Positions 51,749 to 59,522 of a DNA stretch of 64,000 nucleotides are shown here, one piece after another. This stretch comes from an uncultured Saprospirales bacterium (GTDB lineage: Bacteria; Bacteroidota; Bacteroidia; Chitinophagales; JADIYW01), in NCBI GenBank assembly GCA_938008535.1, contig CALLKF010000006.1, positions 38,172-102,171 of the forward strand. The letters run 5' to 3'. Made by a program: the position numbers and the translations under genes. The stretch's first letter is position 1, and every line of letters starts with the position of its first letter. The notes beneath the pieces were generated by a model. It worked only from the letters and a program-made list of their open reading frames with translations. It had not been told where the DNA came from and made no database searches.

Positions 51749-52780
51749 ATGATTAATAAGCAAAAAAAAATTTCATTTTCAAGACGCAAACAATGCGTTG
51801 TTACTTCACTATCATTTTCATTTTTACTGTCACTTTTTTTTGTTGCTTGTCAACAACGTTTAACCAAACAAGAAGGAATGATTTTGATAAAAGCTGGTTC
51901 TTATGAAATGGGTTGCGACAATGAACAAGCGCGCGATGACGAGTTCCCAAAACATACCATGCAACTAAAATCGTTCTGGATAGATGAGACAGAAGTAACC
52001 AATGCACAATTCAAAAAATTTGTTGCAGCAACAAATTATATTACTACAGCCGAAAAAGATTTTGATTACAAAGCTGAAAATGGAAAAACAATACATCAAA
52101 AAGCTGGCTCTTTGGTGTTCAAAAAATTGAAAAAAAATGAAGTAGCAAATCCAAATACTTGGTGGCAATTTGTGGAAGGTGCTAACTGGAAACATCCACA
52201 AGGACCGAATTCTACTATCGAAGGAAAAGATAAATTTCCAGTGGTGCATATTTCCTGGTATGATGCACAAGCGTATGCAAAATTTTATGGAAAACGATTG
52301 CCTACCGAAGCAGAATGGGAATTTGCAGCGCGTGGTGGTTTGATAAATAACACATACACTTTTGGAAATGATAATAAAAATTTATCAAAAAATATAAATA
52401 TCTGGAATGGAAATTTTCCGTTTGAAAATACGTTATTAGATGACTACGAAAAAAGTGCGCCAGTAAAATCGTTTCCACCAAATAATGTTGGTTTATATGA
52501 TATGACTGGTAATGTTTGGGAATGGTGTTATGATACTTATGATGCTAACTACTATGCATTTTGTAAAACGAAAAAAATGGAAGCTGGAAATAGTTTGTTG
52601 GATTTGCACGAATCTATTCCAAAAGATAAAGAAATTGAGAAAGTAATGCGTGGCGGCTCATTTTTGTGTAACGACAGTTATTGCAGTGGTTTTCGAGTTT
52701 CAGCACGCATGCAATCAACACCAGAAAGCAGTTTTGAGCACACAGGTTTCCGCTGTGTAAAGGATATTTTCAAAAAATAA
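51749..52780 (+). CDS. Formylglycine-generating enzyme (FGE/SUMF1 family), predicted exported lipoprotein
   Basis: A 343-residue FGE-sulfatase domain protein. IKAGSYEMGCDNEQARDDEFPKH, DETEVTNAQFKKFVAAT, FPVVHISWYDAQAYAKFYGKRLPTEAEWEFAARGG and LYDMTGNVWEWC are the family blocks. Both copper-binding catalytic cysteines are present: Cys307 and Cys312 in GGSFLCNDSYCSGFRVSAR, spaced as in verified aerobic FGE. The enzyme should therefore be active, not just an FGE-fold scaffold. The N-terminus has a basic stretch, a hydrophobic segment and a lipobox (FFVAC), so it is probably lipid-anchored outside the cytoplasm. It follows the sulfatase by 9 bp, so the pair is cotranscribed. Confidence 0.9.
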   Translation: MINKQKKISFSRRKQCVVTSLSFSFLLSLFFVACQQRLTKQEGMILIKAGSYEMGCDNEQARDDEFPKHTMQLKSFWIDETEVTNAQFKKFVAATNYITTAEKDFDYKAENGKTIHQKAGSLVFKKLKKNEVANPNTWWQFVEGANWKHPQGPNSTIEGKDKFPVVHISWYDAQAYAKFYGKRLPTEAEWEFAARGGLINNTYTFGNDNKNLSKNINIWNGNFPFENTLLDDYEKSAPVKSFPPNNVGLYDMTGNVWEWCYDTYDANYYAFCKTKKMEAGNSLLDLHESIPKDKEIEKVMRGGSFLCNDSYCSGFRVSARMQSTPESSFEHTGFRCVKDIFKK

Positions 52781-52836
52781 ATACATACAATAACATTTTG
52801 TAAAAATAAAAAGAGTTAATTTAGACGGATAATTAA

Positions 52837-53496
52837 ATGATTAAAAGACTTTTTATATTATTACTATTCTTATTGCCATGCATTAGTCGTGCTGAAATAA
52901 AAATGTTTAAAACTGGCGGACGCATACACTTTCAATATGGCGTAAATGTAGGTTATAATTTGAATTATTTTATTTACAAAAATGATAATCAAAAAGATGT
53001 TGCATCTGGATATCAAGGTGGCTTATTTTTGCGTGTTTCACGTTCAAGAGTTTATGTGCAAATGGATTTCGATTACAAGCATTCAAAAGTTTTTATAAAA
53101 AACGGAACATTGTCAACAAAATTTGGCAATAATATTCCATTTGATAAACTTACTTTTAAGTATAATACATTAGGAATTCCAGTGGTTTTAGGTGGTTTGG
53201 TGGTAAAAAAGCCATTGTATAAAATGCGTTTGTATACTGGACTTGAAGTAGATTTAGTAACTAAGATAAAAACATTCTACACGCAAAATAATTTAGATTA
53301 CACGAGAAGTTTACGAAAAAAAGATAAACGTGATTTAATCAGACCAGCACAGTTTAGTTATCAAATGGGTATGGGTATGGATGTTGCAATGTTTATCGTG
53401 GATTTTAGATATAATTTAGGTTTTAGAAATTTTTATAAAGAACAATATCGCACGCAAACGCATTTATTCCAAACTACAGTTGGCGTTATTTTTTAA
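52837..53496 (+). CDS. Outer-membrane beta-barrel protein
   Basis: A 219-residue exported protein with signal peptide (FILLLFLLPCISRA). Alternating amphipathic strands (INFQYGVNVGYNLNYFIY-like, GYQGGLFLRVSRSRVYVQMDFDY, YKMRLYTGLEVDLV) end in a Phe-terminated strand (FQTTVGVIF), typical of PF13568-type barrels including PorT-like proteins. It follows the FGE gene by 56 bp, and may belong to the same transcript. Function unknown. Confidence 0.75.
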   Translation: MIKRLFILLLFLLPCISRAEIKMFKTGGRIHFQYGVNVGYNLNYFIYKNDNQKDVASGYQGGLFLRVSRSRVYVQMDFDYKHSKVFIKNGTLSTKFGNNIPFDKLTFKYNTLGIPVVLGGLVVKKPLYKMRLYTGLEVDLVTKIKTFYTQNNLDYTRSLRKKDKRDLIRPAQFSYQMGMGMDVAMFIVDFRYNLGFRNFYKEQYRTQTHLFQTTVGVIF

Positions 53497-53618
53497 TAAT
53501 TTTTTAGAAAATGGTTTACATCTTTTCTTCTTTTAGTTTGCTTAAGGTGTATATTCTCTCAAATAATTATTGTTATTTTTAATGATTTTTTAAGATTATT
53601 TATGCACTACAACACATA

Positions 53619-53645
53619 ACTTGCGACTATTATCTTATAACTTTA
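53619..53645 (+). promoter_or_regulatory. Phased heptamers and -7 box of the GGCT gene
   Basis: ACTTGCG (53619), ACTATTA (53626), TCTTATA (53633) and ACTTTAT (53640) are contiguous 7-nt words. The box TAACTTTA (53638-53645) is followed by TAAT and the ATG at 53650, the same 4-nt spacing as other predicted leaderless genes. Confidence 0.5.
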
Positions 53646-53649
53646 TAAT

Positions 53650-54042
53650 ATGTCTGAATATTTATTTACATACGGAACACTTCGTTTAAATGAAAGCCAT
53701 CCAATGGCTGTTTACCTTTCCGAAAATGCTGAATTAGTTGGATTGGCAATTATGCCAAAAGCTCAATTATATAAGATTGATTGGTATCCAGCTTTGATAC
53801 AAACAAATGATGAACAAGACGAAGTAATTGGTGATGTTTACAAACTAAAAGATAAAGCAGCATTTGAAAAATTAGATGAGTATGAAGGCATTGGTGTTGG
53901 TAAACCACCTTACGAATATCGTCGCGCAAAAGTGATTATTAAAACAGAAAACGAAGTGCTGGAAAGTTGGGTGTATTTTTATAATGTTGAACTGCCAATT
54001 AATTCAGAATTAATTGAATCAGGTGATTTTTTAAATCCTTAA
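53650..54042 (+). CDS. Gamma-glutamylcyclotransferase-like protein
   Basis: A 130-residue GGCT/AIG2-fold protein. The YLFTYGTLRLNESHPMA motif at the N-terminus is the gamma-glutamyl-binding loop. GDVYKLKDKAAFEKLDEYEGI carries the catalytic Glu region. Likely acts on gamma-glutamyl amines or a related small molecule. Starts at the ATG 53650 with a leaderless-type promoter. Confidence 0.88.
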   Translation: MSEYLFTYGTLRLNESHPMAVYLSENAELVGLAIMPKAQLYKIDWYPALIQTNDEQDEVIGDVYKLKDKAAFEKLDEYEGIGVGKPPYEYRRAKVIIKTENEVLESWVYFYNVELPINSELIESGDFLNP

Positions 54043-54125
54043 TTTTTGAAATATAGACTTCAAAATATCAAACAAATAGTATTTAATATTGTTAATTTAA
54101 ATAGTAAATCGAGAGTCTTGCAAAA

Positions 54126-54377
54126 ATGAAAATTATATCCTTTATATTCTTCTTAACTTCTTTCTTATGCCTAATAGCACAAGATTCTATTTTAGTAAAA
54201 AAGAAAGTAGTAATATCTACTCAAAGTATGTTATTGGTAAAAACTGTTCCAACAAAACAAGATAGTATCAACTTCAAAACACCAAAATACAAACAAGGTT
54301 TTTTCTGTAATTTTGAAGACCAGCTCAATCGAAAAAAAGTACCGATTGATTTTAGTTTAGGAAATTCAAAGTATTAA
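54126..54377 (+). CDS. Small secreted hypothetical protein
   Basis: An 83-residue exported protein (signal peptide IISFIFFLTSFLCLIA, cleavage before QDS). The mature ~64 residues are basic, with a GFFCNFEDQLNRKKVPIDFSLGN end that recalls small secreted Bacteroidota proteins ending in a similar FCxxED motif. No family name. It overlaps nothing and is followed 2 bp later by the DinB/DUF1569-like gene, so probably co-transcribed. Confidence 0.65.
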   Translation: MKIISFIFFLTSFLCLIAQDSILVKKKVVISTQSMLLVKTVPTKQDSINFKTPKYKQGFFCNFEDQLNRKKVPIDFSLGNSKY

Positions 54378-54379
54378 TT

Positions 54380-54874
54380 ATGCAGAAACAAGAACGCGCA
54401 ATCTTAGATATGACAATTGATTTGGAAGATTTTTTTCAAGTTACAATTCCAAAAATTATTGATGAAGTAAAAGGCAATGAGCCAGCAATTTGGGGTTTGA
54501 TGAATGTGCATCAAATGTTGGAACATCTATTGTTTCCGTTGAATTTTGCCATAACTGAAAATCCAATAATTTTAGTAACACCAGAAGAAAAGTTGCCGCG
54601 TCAACGAGAATTTCTAATAAGTGAATTCGGTATGCCTAAAAATTTCAAAACTCCATTTTTGCCAGTTGATAAAACTGTTCCGCTAATTAAACAAGATTTA
54701 CAGGAATCTAAAGATTTATTGAAAGATACTATTCAGCAATTTCTAAAAGTTATCAATGATTCAGACTTTACCACAAAACTGCATCCTGTTTTCGGTCAAC
54801 TAGACAAACAACAATGGCTAACATTTCAATACAAACATTTCTCACACCATTTTATGCAATTTGGTTTATTGTAA
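54380..54874 (+). CDS. DinB/DUF1569-like protein
   Basis: A 164-residue four-helix-bundle protein. Metal-ligand histidines are in WGLMNVHQMLEHLLFPL (helix 2) and QYKHFSHHFMQFG (C-terminal helix), as in the DinB superfamily; the FGMPKNFKTP segment resembles DUF1569. Function unknown. It ends at 54874 with no gap to the convergent DUF1761 gene at 54875. Confidence 0.75.
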   Translation: MQKQERAILDMTIDLEDFFQVTIPKIIDEVKGNEPAIWGLMNVHQMLEHLLFPLNFAITENPIILVTPEEKLPRQREFLISEFGMPKNFKTPFLPVDKTVPLIKQDLQESKDLLKDTIQQFLKVINDSDFTTKLHPVFGQLDKQQWLTFQYKHFSHHFMQFGLL

Positions 54875-55285
54875 CTATCGCCACCAACTGATAATACCAC
54901 CAATTACAGCTAAATTTAGCATCCAGTATCCAACTGTAATTCCAATGTATTTTATACTTTTTTGTTCATAAAGAGAAGATACCACAATTGCAGGAATTAG
55001 TAGCATTGCACCATCCATCAAAGCATGATAAGCGCCATGTTTAAAAGTGTGATGTTCAACTTCTCCATGTGCAACATATTTTAAGGCATACGCTACACCA
55101 AACATCAATATCACAGATAAAATCATAGTTAATGGTAAATTTGTTTTTTTCTGTTGTTCGTCGCTCATTCCAATTTCTTGTTTCCATAAATTTCCTAAAA
55201 CCTTAGGATGATACCAAATGAATCCGATAATTTGTGTTGCTACAACTCCTGCTACAAGTGCCAGCCAATTTGTGTGTTCTTCCAT
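54875..55285 (-). CDS. DUF1761-family membrane protein
   Basis: A 136-residue four-TM protein. TNWLALVAGVVATQIIGFIWYHPKVLGNLWKQEIGMSDEQ is the DUF1761 N-terminal signature, and the rest is hydrophobic helices (ILSVILMFGVAYAL, ALMDGAMLLIPAIVVSSLYEQ, YIGITVGYWMLNLAVIGGIIS). Function unknown. Its start codon is separated by 1 bp from an A/T-rich perfect palindrome (55287-55316). Confidence 0.88.
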   Translation of the reverse strand: MEEHTNWLALVAGVVATQIIGFIWYHPKVLGNLWKQEIGMSDEQQKKTNLPLTMILSVILMFGVAYALKYVAHGEVEHHTFKHGAYHALMDGAMLLIPAIVVSSLYEQKSIKYIGITVGYWMLNLAVIGGIISWWR

Positions 55286-55286
55286 A

Positions 55287-55316
55287 TGTAATTTTATTTT
55301 GCAAAATAAAATTACA
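55287..55316. repeat. A/T-rich perfect palindrome before DUF1761
   Basis: A 14-bp inverted repeat TGTAATTTTATTTT / AAAATAAAATTACA around GC, beginning one base upstream of the DUF1761 ATG. In the mRNA it would place the ribosome-binding region inside a hairpin. It could also act as an operator. Confidence 0.5.
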
Positions 55317-55346
55317 TTATTTCTTAGGACTTTAATATTATCATTT

Positions 55347-55877
55347 TCAAGGCAAAATTAAAATCGGACTTCCTAATTTCACATGCTCAAATAATTCATC
55401 AATTTCATCATTAGTAAGTGCAATACAACCTAATGTCCAATCCGTAACAACATAATTTTGTAGTTGAACACTATTTGGTAAACCATGTATTTTAATTTCA
55501 CCACCAACACTCTTGTCATTCTCGTTTGCATATTTTATATCGTCTTTATTTGGATACGAAATGTTGAGATTTTTATGATACTTGCTATAAGCACTTTTAG
55601 CATCAATATAATACAAACCTTCAGGCGTTTTACCATCACCTTCAAAATGTTTTTTACCAATAGGATTTTTGCCTAATCCTATATCGTATGATTTTATTTT
55701 AGTTTGATTTGAAAACACAATTAACAATCTGTCAGATTTTTTAACAAGAATACTGTCAATAACTACATTTTTATCAATCAAAGTAGATTGTTTTTTCGCA
55801 TCTAATTTTCCATTGCAATTTGCAAAAGAAAGCAGTAGAATAATTAAAGAGAATATTTTCACAGGATTCATTAACAT
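55347..55877 (-). CDS. L,D-transpeptidase (YkuD family)
   Basis: A 176-residue exported YkuD-fold enzyme that cross-links peptidoglycan or attaches proteins to it. The N-terminus (KIFSLIILLLSFANC) looks like a lipobox. The catalytic motif is IHGLPN...TLGCIALTNDEIDELF, with the catalytic His in HG and Cys in GCIAL. GKNPIGKKHFEGDGKTPEGLYYI is the substrate-strand motif. Start can be the first or third codon Met (55877 or 55871). Confidence 0.85.
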   Translation of the reverse strand: MLMNPVKIFSLIILLLSFANCNGKLDAKKQSTLIDKNVVIDSILVKKSDRLLIVFSNQTKIKSYDIGLGKNPIGKKHFEGDGKTPEGLYYIDAKSAYSKYHKNLNISYPNKDDIKYANENDKSVGGEIKIHGLPNSVQLQNYVVTDWTLGCIALTNDEIDELFEHVKLGSPILILP

Positions 55878-55959
55878 TTAAGAATGAATACGCAAAAGCA
55901 ATATTTTTATTTTATGAGAATTCTTAAATTTTATTAATAAAATGTTGCTTATTTAAAAA

Positions 55960-55997
55960 ACTCATGACTCACGACTCACAACTAATCACTATTTTTG
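55960..55997 (+). promoter_or_regulatory. Phased-heptamer promoter of ilvA, leaderless
   Basis: ACTCATG, ACTCACG, ACTCACA, ACTAATC, ACTATTT are five contiguous 7-nt words from 55960 to 55994. The last one overlaps the perfect -7 box TATTTTTG (55990-55997), and CAGT separates it from the ATG at 56002. The clearest case of the array plus 4-nt spacing design in the window. Confidence 0.6.
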
Positions 55998-56001
55998 CAG
56001 T

Positions 56002-57258
56002 ATGACAAGCAAACTATCCACTGCACAAGGAATACTAAAAGCTAAAAAAGTTTTAGAAAAGGTAATCGAAATTACACCACTTAAAGAAAATGAACAGTTA
56101 TCTATGGAATTTGGTGCTAAAATCTTTTTAAAAAGAGAAGATTTGCAAGTAGTCCGTTCGTATAAAATTAGAGGTGCTTATAATTTTATGTCGCAATTAA
56201 ACACTGAACAAAAGAAACAAGGTGTAGTTTGTTCCAGTGCGGGTAATCATGCACAAGGTTTTGCGTTGTCATGCAGTTTATTAAAAATAAAAGGCACAGT
56301 TTTTATGCCTGCAACTACACCAAAACAAAAAGTAAATGCTGTAGATCGACTGGGAAAAAAATATGTAGAAATTATTCTGTCAGGTGATACATATGATGAT
56401 GCAAAAAACGCAGCATTAAAATTTGTACACAAAGAAAATAAAATATTTGTATCACCATTCGATCATCATTTAATTATCGAAGGACAAGGAACAGTAGCAT
56501 TAGAAATCTTAGACCAAATTGGTAAGAAGAAAATTGATTATTTGTTTGTGCCAATTGGTGGTGGTGGTTTGGCAGCTGGAATTATTACCTATTTCAAACA
56601 GTTTTCACCAAACACAAAAATTATTGGTGTAGAACCGGATGGCGCACCAGCAATGTTGGAATCCATCAAAAAAAACAAAGTAATAACCTTAGATAAAATT
56701 GACAGTTTTGTAGATGGCGCTGCTGTTAAACAAGTTGGATTTCAAACATTTCCAATTTGTAAAAAAGGATTGGAAGATGTGATATTGGTTCCTTCAGGAA
56801 AAATTTGTACAAAGATTTTACAACTCTATAACAACGATGCCATTGTTGTGGAACCTGCAGGTGTTTTATCCATTGCAGCATTAGACTTTTATAAAAATGA
56901 AATTAAAGGAAAAACAGTTGTTTGTATTGTAAGCGGTGGAAATAACGATATAGAACGTATGCCAGATATTAAAGAACGCTCGTTGATTTATGAAGGTTTG
57001 AAACACTATTTCATCATTAAGTTTCCACAAAGAAGCGGTGCATTGCGAATGTTTGTCAATAAAGTTTTAGGCGAGAATGATGATATTACTTTGTTTGAAT
57101 ATACTAAGAAAAATAGTAAAGAAAGCGGGCCAGCTTTAGTTGGTATTGAGCAAAAGCACAGAGCAGATTACGACTCATTATTAGCTCGCATGAAAAAATT
57201 CAAAGTCGATTATATTCCAATTCAGGAAAATCCAATGTTGTTTAATTTCTTGATATAA
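56002..57258 (+). CDS. ilvA: Threonine ammonia-lyase (threonine deaminase)
   Basis: PLP-dependent deamination of threonine to 2-oxobutanoate, first step of isoleucine synthesis. The 418 residues have the PLP lysine Lys55 in VVRSYKIRGAYNFM, the phosphate loop SSAGNHAQGFAL, VPIGGGGLAAGI and VSGGNNDIER. A C-terminal ACT-like domain follows (~residues 325-418, FPQRSGALRMFVNKVLG), which in this family binds isoleucine or valine. Stand-alone; other isoleucine genes are not in the window. Confidence 0.95.
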   Translation: MTSKLSTAQGILKAKKVLEKVIEITPLKENEQLSMEFGAKIFLKREDLQVVRSYKIRGAYNFMSQLNTEQKKQGVVCSSAGNHAQGFALSCSLLKIKGTVFMPATTPKQKVNAVDRLGKKYVEIILSGDTYDDAKNAALKFVHKENKIFVSPFDHHLIIEGQGTVALEILDQIGKKKIDYLFVPIGGGGLAAGIITYFKQFSPNTKIIGVEPDGAPAMLESIKKNKVITLDKIDSFVDGAAVKQVGFQTFPICKKGLEDVILVPSGKICTKILQLYNNDAIVVEPAGVLSIAALDFYKNEIKGKTVVCIVSGGNNDIERMPDIKERSLIYEGLKHYFIIKFPQRSGALRMFVNKVLGENDDITLFEYTKKNSKESGPALVGIEQKHRADYDSLLARMKKFKVDYIPIQENPMLFNFLI

Positions 57259-57528
57259 ATCGTTATCTCATTTCTCGATTATATTAAAACGATAAATTGC
57301 ACTGAGCAAATAAATCTGCTTCAATCACAATTCGGTTTAACTTATCATTAAACATTTTTATTATTACATAAATAAATAAATTCAAATTATAATCTGATTA
57401 TCTTAGCATTCCACAATTTTACATTTAACTTAGAAGTTGTATTATGAAATGCCATCTGAAATTGTTGCATAATGATAATGTATCATGGCATTCCATCTTC
57501 ACAATTAAAAAACAATAAACAGAAGAAG
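57259..57528. other. Intergenic region before the malic enzyme
   Basis: About 270 bp with no gene. A TATCTTAG box lies at 57399-57406. A longer malic-enzyme frame begins at 57472, but its extra residues do not resemble the family. I see nothing else clear here. Confidence 0.4.
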
Positions 57529-58737
57529 ATGAAAGATTATTCCAGAGAATCGCTTGAACTACATCAAAAATTACAAGGCAAAATTTCTATTTCCTTAAAA
57601 ACTGATTTAAAAACAAAGAAAGATCTGACGCTGTGTTATTCGCCAGGCGTTGCTGAACCGGTTCGACAAATTGCAAATGATGAAGAAAAAGTTTGGGATT
57701 TAACGATCAAAGGAAATTGTGTTGCAGTTGTTACGGATGGTTCTGCCATTTTAGGTTTAGGAAATTTAGGTCCAGAAGCTGCTATTCCAGTAATGGAAGG
57801 CAAAGCAATGTTGTTTAAAAAATTTGCAAATGTGGATGCTTTTCCAATTTGTTTGGCAACGCAAAATACCGAAGAAATTATTCAAACCATTCGAAATATT
57901 GCGCCAGTTTTTGGTGGAATTAATTTAGAAGATATTTCATCACCACGTTGTTTTGAAATCGAAGAACGCCTGCAAACATTAGGTATTCCAGTCTTTCACG
58001 ATGATCAGCATGGAACAGCCATTGTAGTATTGGCTGGAATTATTAATGCTTGTAAATTATTAAAGAAGAATATTGCAGAACTAAATGTAGTGATAAACGG
58101 TGCAGGCGCTGCTGGTTTGGCAATTTCAAAATTGCTGATGTGTCACGATGTTGATAATAGCTTTTGTACTTCGGTAAAGCAAATTGTAATGTGCGATACC
58201 AAAGGCATCATACATAAAGATCGTTCTGATTTGAATGATTTTAAACGCGAAATTTTAAAATATTCTAACAGAGAAAATATTAAAGGAACATTGAAAGATG
58301 CATTGCGTGGTTCAGATGTTTTTATTGGTGTGAGTCAAGGTGATTTGCTATCAACAACAGATGTGCAAACGATGAATCCATTGCCGATTATTTTTGCATT
58401 GGCAAATCCAAATCCTGAAATTTCACCAGAGAAAGCATACAAAGGTGGTGCTGGTGTAGTTGGCACTGGTAGAAGTGATGTGCCAAATCAAATTAATAAT
58501 GTATTAGCATTTCCTGGTATTTTTCGTGGTGCTTTAGATATCAGAGCGCGACGCATAACAGCGCGCATGAAAGTAGCTGCAGCGTATGCAATTGCTGAAT
58601 GTGTAACCGATTTGCATCGTGATAATATTGTGCCTTCTACCTTAGATATGAACGTTGCAAAAGTAGTTGCAGCTGCCGTAAAACAAGCTTATTTAGATGA
58701 TATCAAAAATATGGAAACACCAAAACATGCGTTGTAA
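57529..58737 (+). CDS. NAD(P)-dependent malic enzyme, single-domain form
   Basis: Oxidative decarboxylation of malate to pyruvate. The 402 residues carry the malic-enzyme core: LTLCYSPGVAEPVRQIA, VTDGSAILGLGNLGPEAAIPVMEGKAMLFK, FPICLATQNTEEI, HDDQHGTAIVVLAGI and NGAGAAGLAISKLL (dinucleotide fold). No phosphotransacetylase domain is fused, whereas the MaeB forms common in this phylum are ~760 residues with one. ATG 57529 is preceded by AGAAGAAG and gives the expected N-terminus (DYSRESLELHQKLQGK). Convergent with the next gene at 8 bp. Confidence 0.92.
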   Translation: MKDYSRESLELHQKLQGKISISLKTDLKTKKDLTLCYSPGVAEPVRQIANDEEKVWDLTIKGNCVAVVTDGSAILGLGNLGPEAAIPVMEGKAMLFKKFANVDAFPICLATQNTEEIIQTIRNIAPVFGGINLEDISSPRCFEIEERLQTLGIPVFHDDQHGTAIVVLAGIINACKLLKKNIAELNVVINGAGAAGLAISKLLMCHDVDNSFCTSVKQIVMCDTKGIIHKDRSDLNDFKREILKYSNRENIKGTLKDALRGSDVFIGVSQGDLLSTTDVQTMNPLPIIFALANPNPEISPEKAYKGGAGVVGTGRSDVPNQINNVLAFPGIFRGALDIRARRITARMKVAAAYAIAECVTDLHRDNIVPSTLDMNVAKVVAAAVKQAYLDDIKNMETPKHAL

Positions 58738-58745
58738 TTTTGCTA

Positions 58746-59444
58746 TCAATAATAATATTCATAGCTTGTTATTTGGATAGCATAAGGATTGTTGTTTATT
58801 AGTTTTATTGCTTTGATAGAATTTCCATTTTCATCTCTTTTTATAAGGTTTAAAGTATATAGATCTTCTTTTCTTGTAAGCATATCGAGTTTTACAAAAC
58901 GCGTAGAGAAACCATCAATATCATTTTCAAAAAATGTTTTTATATCACTGTCTAAAGTTTGATCTTCTTTATAATTCTTGATTTCTTCAGATGTTACTAT
59001 TAAGTTTTTATCAAAAAATGAACTTATTTTCATTGACAACTTACCATTAAGTGTGTATTCTTTTTCAATCATTGAAGAATCTGTATAAATATACTTAGAG
59101 TAATTAGTTTGCTTTCCTTTTGAATAAAAGAAATTTTCAGTTTTTCTTGAATTTTTAATGGTATAAATTCTTCTATTGTCTGTGTTAATTCCTTTTTGAA
59201 TAGTTTCACTTAATAAACCTTCTTTATCAAATGTTCTGGTTATTGAATAATTTGAATTGGAATCTTTTATGTACCATTCACCAGAATCTTCTATAATATT
59301 GGTGTAATAAGTAGTTACTTGTTTCTTAACTTTTCCTTTCAATCCGAAATATTTCAAGTCTGTCAAAGTTTGTGCTTGACCATCAAAACTAAAAACTAAA
59401 TGAAGAAAAAGTAAAATTGCAATATGTTTGATATATTTTATCAT
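58746..59444 (-). CDS. Secreted hypothetical protein
   Basis: A 232-residue exported protein: signal peptide KHIAILLFLHLVFSFDGQA. The mature chain opens LTDLKYFGLKGKVKKQVTTYY and then shows repeated YxKDxxGxxxE beta-hairpin-like units (TFDKEGLLSE, YIYTDSSMIEKEYTLNGKLS, KRDENGNSIKAIKLINN) related to RHS/YD-like or LolA-type repeated strands seen in Bacteroidota secreted proteins. No named family. Start at the ATG 59442-59444. Confidence 0.65.
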   Translation of the reverse strand: MIKYIKHIAILLFLHLVFSFDGQAQTLTDLKYFGLKGKVKKQVTTYYTNIIEDSGEWYIKDSNSNYSITRTFDKEGLLSETIQKGINTDNRRIYTIKNSRKTENFFYSKGKQTNYSKYIYTDSSMIEKEYTLNGKLSMKISSFFDKNLIVTSEEIKNYKEDQTLDSDIKTFFENDIDGFSTRFVKLDMLTRKEDLYTLNLIKRDENGNSIKAIKLINNNPYAIQITSYEYYY

Positions 59445-59466
59445 AAACTTCGTGCAAGATAAAAAA

Positions 59467-59494
59467 AATACCAAAGCAATTTAACTTTGGTATT
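59467..59494 (-). terminator. Terminator of the DEAD-box helicase gene
   Basis: On the minus strand AATACCAAAG pairs with CTTTGGTATT around TTAAATTG, followed by a T-run. It lies between the helicase stop and the next minus-strand start. Confidence 0.85.
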
Positions 59495-59522
59495 TATCAT
59501 AACAGATATTGAATTTCAATTT

